Translations under genes and position numbers: made by a program
Part shown: in pieces, positions 63,462-64,000 of the stretch
Layout: the number at the start of each line of letters is the position of its first letter
Position numbering within the stretch: position 1 is the stretch's first letter
From: Actinomyces lilanjuaniae
GTDB lineage: Bacteria; Actinomycetota; Actinomycetes; Actinomycetales; Actinomycetaceae
Assembly: GCF_003606385.1 (NCBI RefSeq)
Contig: NZ_CP032514.1
Coordinates: 2,666,001 to 2,730,000 of the forward strand
Length of the DNA stretch: 64,000 nucleotides
Direction of reading: 5' to 3'
The notes under the pieces: model-generated
What the model saw: the letters and a program-made list of their open reading frames with translations, nothing else
Database searches by the model: none
Told to the model about the DNA's origin: nothing

Positions 63462-64000
63462 TCACCGCCCCCTCGGTACAGGAGGGTTCCCGCTGCCGGG
63501 ACACGCTTTGTTATGTCCCTGGCGGTACTCATCGGCAACTCTGTCAGTAATGTCGGACAACCCAGGCCTGCCGTCGGAGGGCAGGACCCCGCCGATATCG
63601 GCCAGGGCCTGGTACTGCTCGTCACTGAGCACCGAGAGGTCCTCCTCCTGAGCGTCAGTGACAGCCTTGATAAGGACGTTGCCAGACGGGGCCAGCACCG
63701 AGCTCACGTCGTCATCGGTTCCGCGCGGAACCTGTGCCAGCTCCTCGTCGGTGTAGAGCCCGCTGCTCAGCAGAGTCAGCGTCGTGACGACCTCGCTGAA
63801 GGCCTCCCCCTCCACGTAGTTCTCCTGGTTCCTGCTCCTGGCCTCCGCCTCCTGGCCCGCCAGGGCGCTGCTGGCCGAGCCGCTGGCCGCACCTATCACC
63901 TGGGACTTGGTAAAGCCGGCCGCAGCATCAATGAGCCCGCCAGCCCCCGGGGCCACGGGGATGAGGCTAGCCAGGGCGGCAGCCGTGTCGACATAGGCCT
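63462..64000 (-). CDS. C-terminal part of another array-type protein (5' end beyond the window)
   Basis: The minus-strand frame is open from the window edge to TGA 63462, giving 178 residues. It begins AYVDTAAALASLIPVAPGAGGLIDAAAGF, a Gly/Ala-rich hydrophobic stretch like the one in the large array protein. Helical acidic sequence follows (EDLSVLSDEQYQALADIGGVLPSDGRPG), ending GSGNPPVPRGR. It is probably a third full-length member of the array family. It abuts the lipoprotein gene without a gap, so array protein, lipoprotein and TM protein form one operon. Confidence 0.65.
   Translation of the reverse strand, partial: AYVDTAAALASLIPVAPGAGGLIDAAAGFTKSQVIGAASGSASSALAGQEAEARSRNQENYVEGEAFSEVVTTLTLLSSGLYTDEELAQVPRGTDDDVSSVLAPSGNVLIKAVTDAQEEDLSVLSDEQYQALADIGGVLPSDGRPGLSDITDRVADEYRQGHNKACPGSGNPPVPRGR

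Overview
Organism: an unnamed high-GC actinobacterium. Strong G/C bias at third codon positions, frequent GTG starts, an exact DtxR/IdeR-type repressor, an XPB helicase paired with a helicase-associated protein, a WXG100 protein, PspC/PspA-type envelope stress genes, MEP isoprenoid synthesis and an ascorbate-type PTS together suggest Actinomycetaceae, most likely Actinomyces. This is inference from gene content; no rRNA marker is present. Layout: (1) 0-5.6 kb: tRNA-Arg, a double UspA protein, an NlpC/P60 cell-wall hydrolase behind a c-di-AMP (ydaO-yuaA) riboswitch, an IdeR/DtxR repressor and a purine permease. (2) 5.7-20.3 kb: mostly housekeeping genes: DUF3027 protein, helicase-associated protein, divergent XPB helicase, GATase1, TPM/PspA pair, NYN protein, an OmpR-type two-component system and an HD-domain protein. 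(3) 20.4-25.6 kb: a lone WXG100 protein, groEL with two CIRCE operators, a Tat-exported GH15-like protein coupled to a LytR_C protein, and ung. (4) 25.6-29.4 kb: a tightly overlapping six-gene accessory operon that looks like a type VII secretion effector module: small helical partner, helical protein with a C-terminal glycine zipper, two paralogous small membrane proteins, an LpqN-like protein and an unidentified protein that may be a chaperone. This is the most interesting candidate system in the window. (5) 29.6-35.6 kb: ascorbate-type PTS (EIIA-EIIB fusion, EIIC), then ispF-cysS-rlmB in classical actinobacterial order. (6) 35.6-54 kb: DUF4032 protein, MsmK/UgpC-type ATPase, Ser/Thr kinase and coupled membrane protein, DsbA-like protein, HAD phosphatases, PspC, secreted tripeptidyl aminopeptidase, NadE, PAS protein, RlmC and a HigA-like regulator. 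(7) 54-64 kb: tRNA-Thr, a TetR regulator and a lineage-specific cluster of exported proteins. The last includes tandem paralogues, long direct repeats, gene remnants and a WXG100-like gene, and appears to be a recombining, possibly T7SS-linked array. A cross-cutting observation: at least seven genes are broken or altered by frame changes. Every one is repaired by restoring single bases in short G or C runs, and each repaired length becomes a multiple of three. This points to systematic homopolymer under-calling in the source assembly (or slippage in vivo). The apparent EIIC-IspF fusion is probably one consequence.
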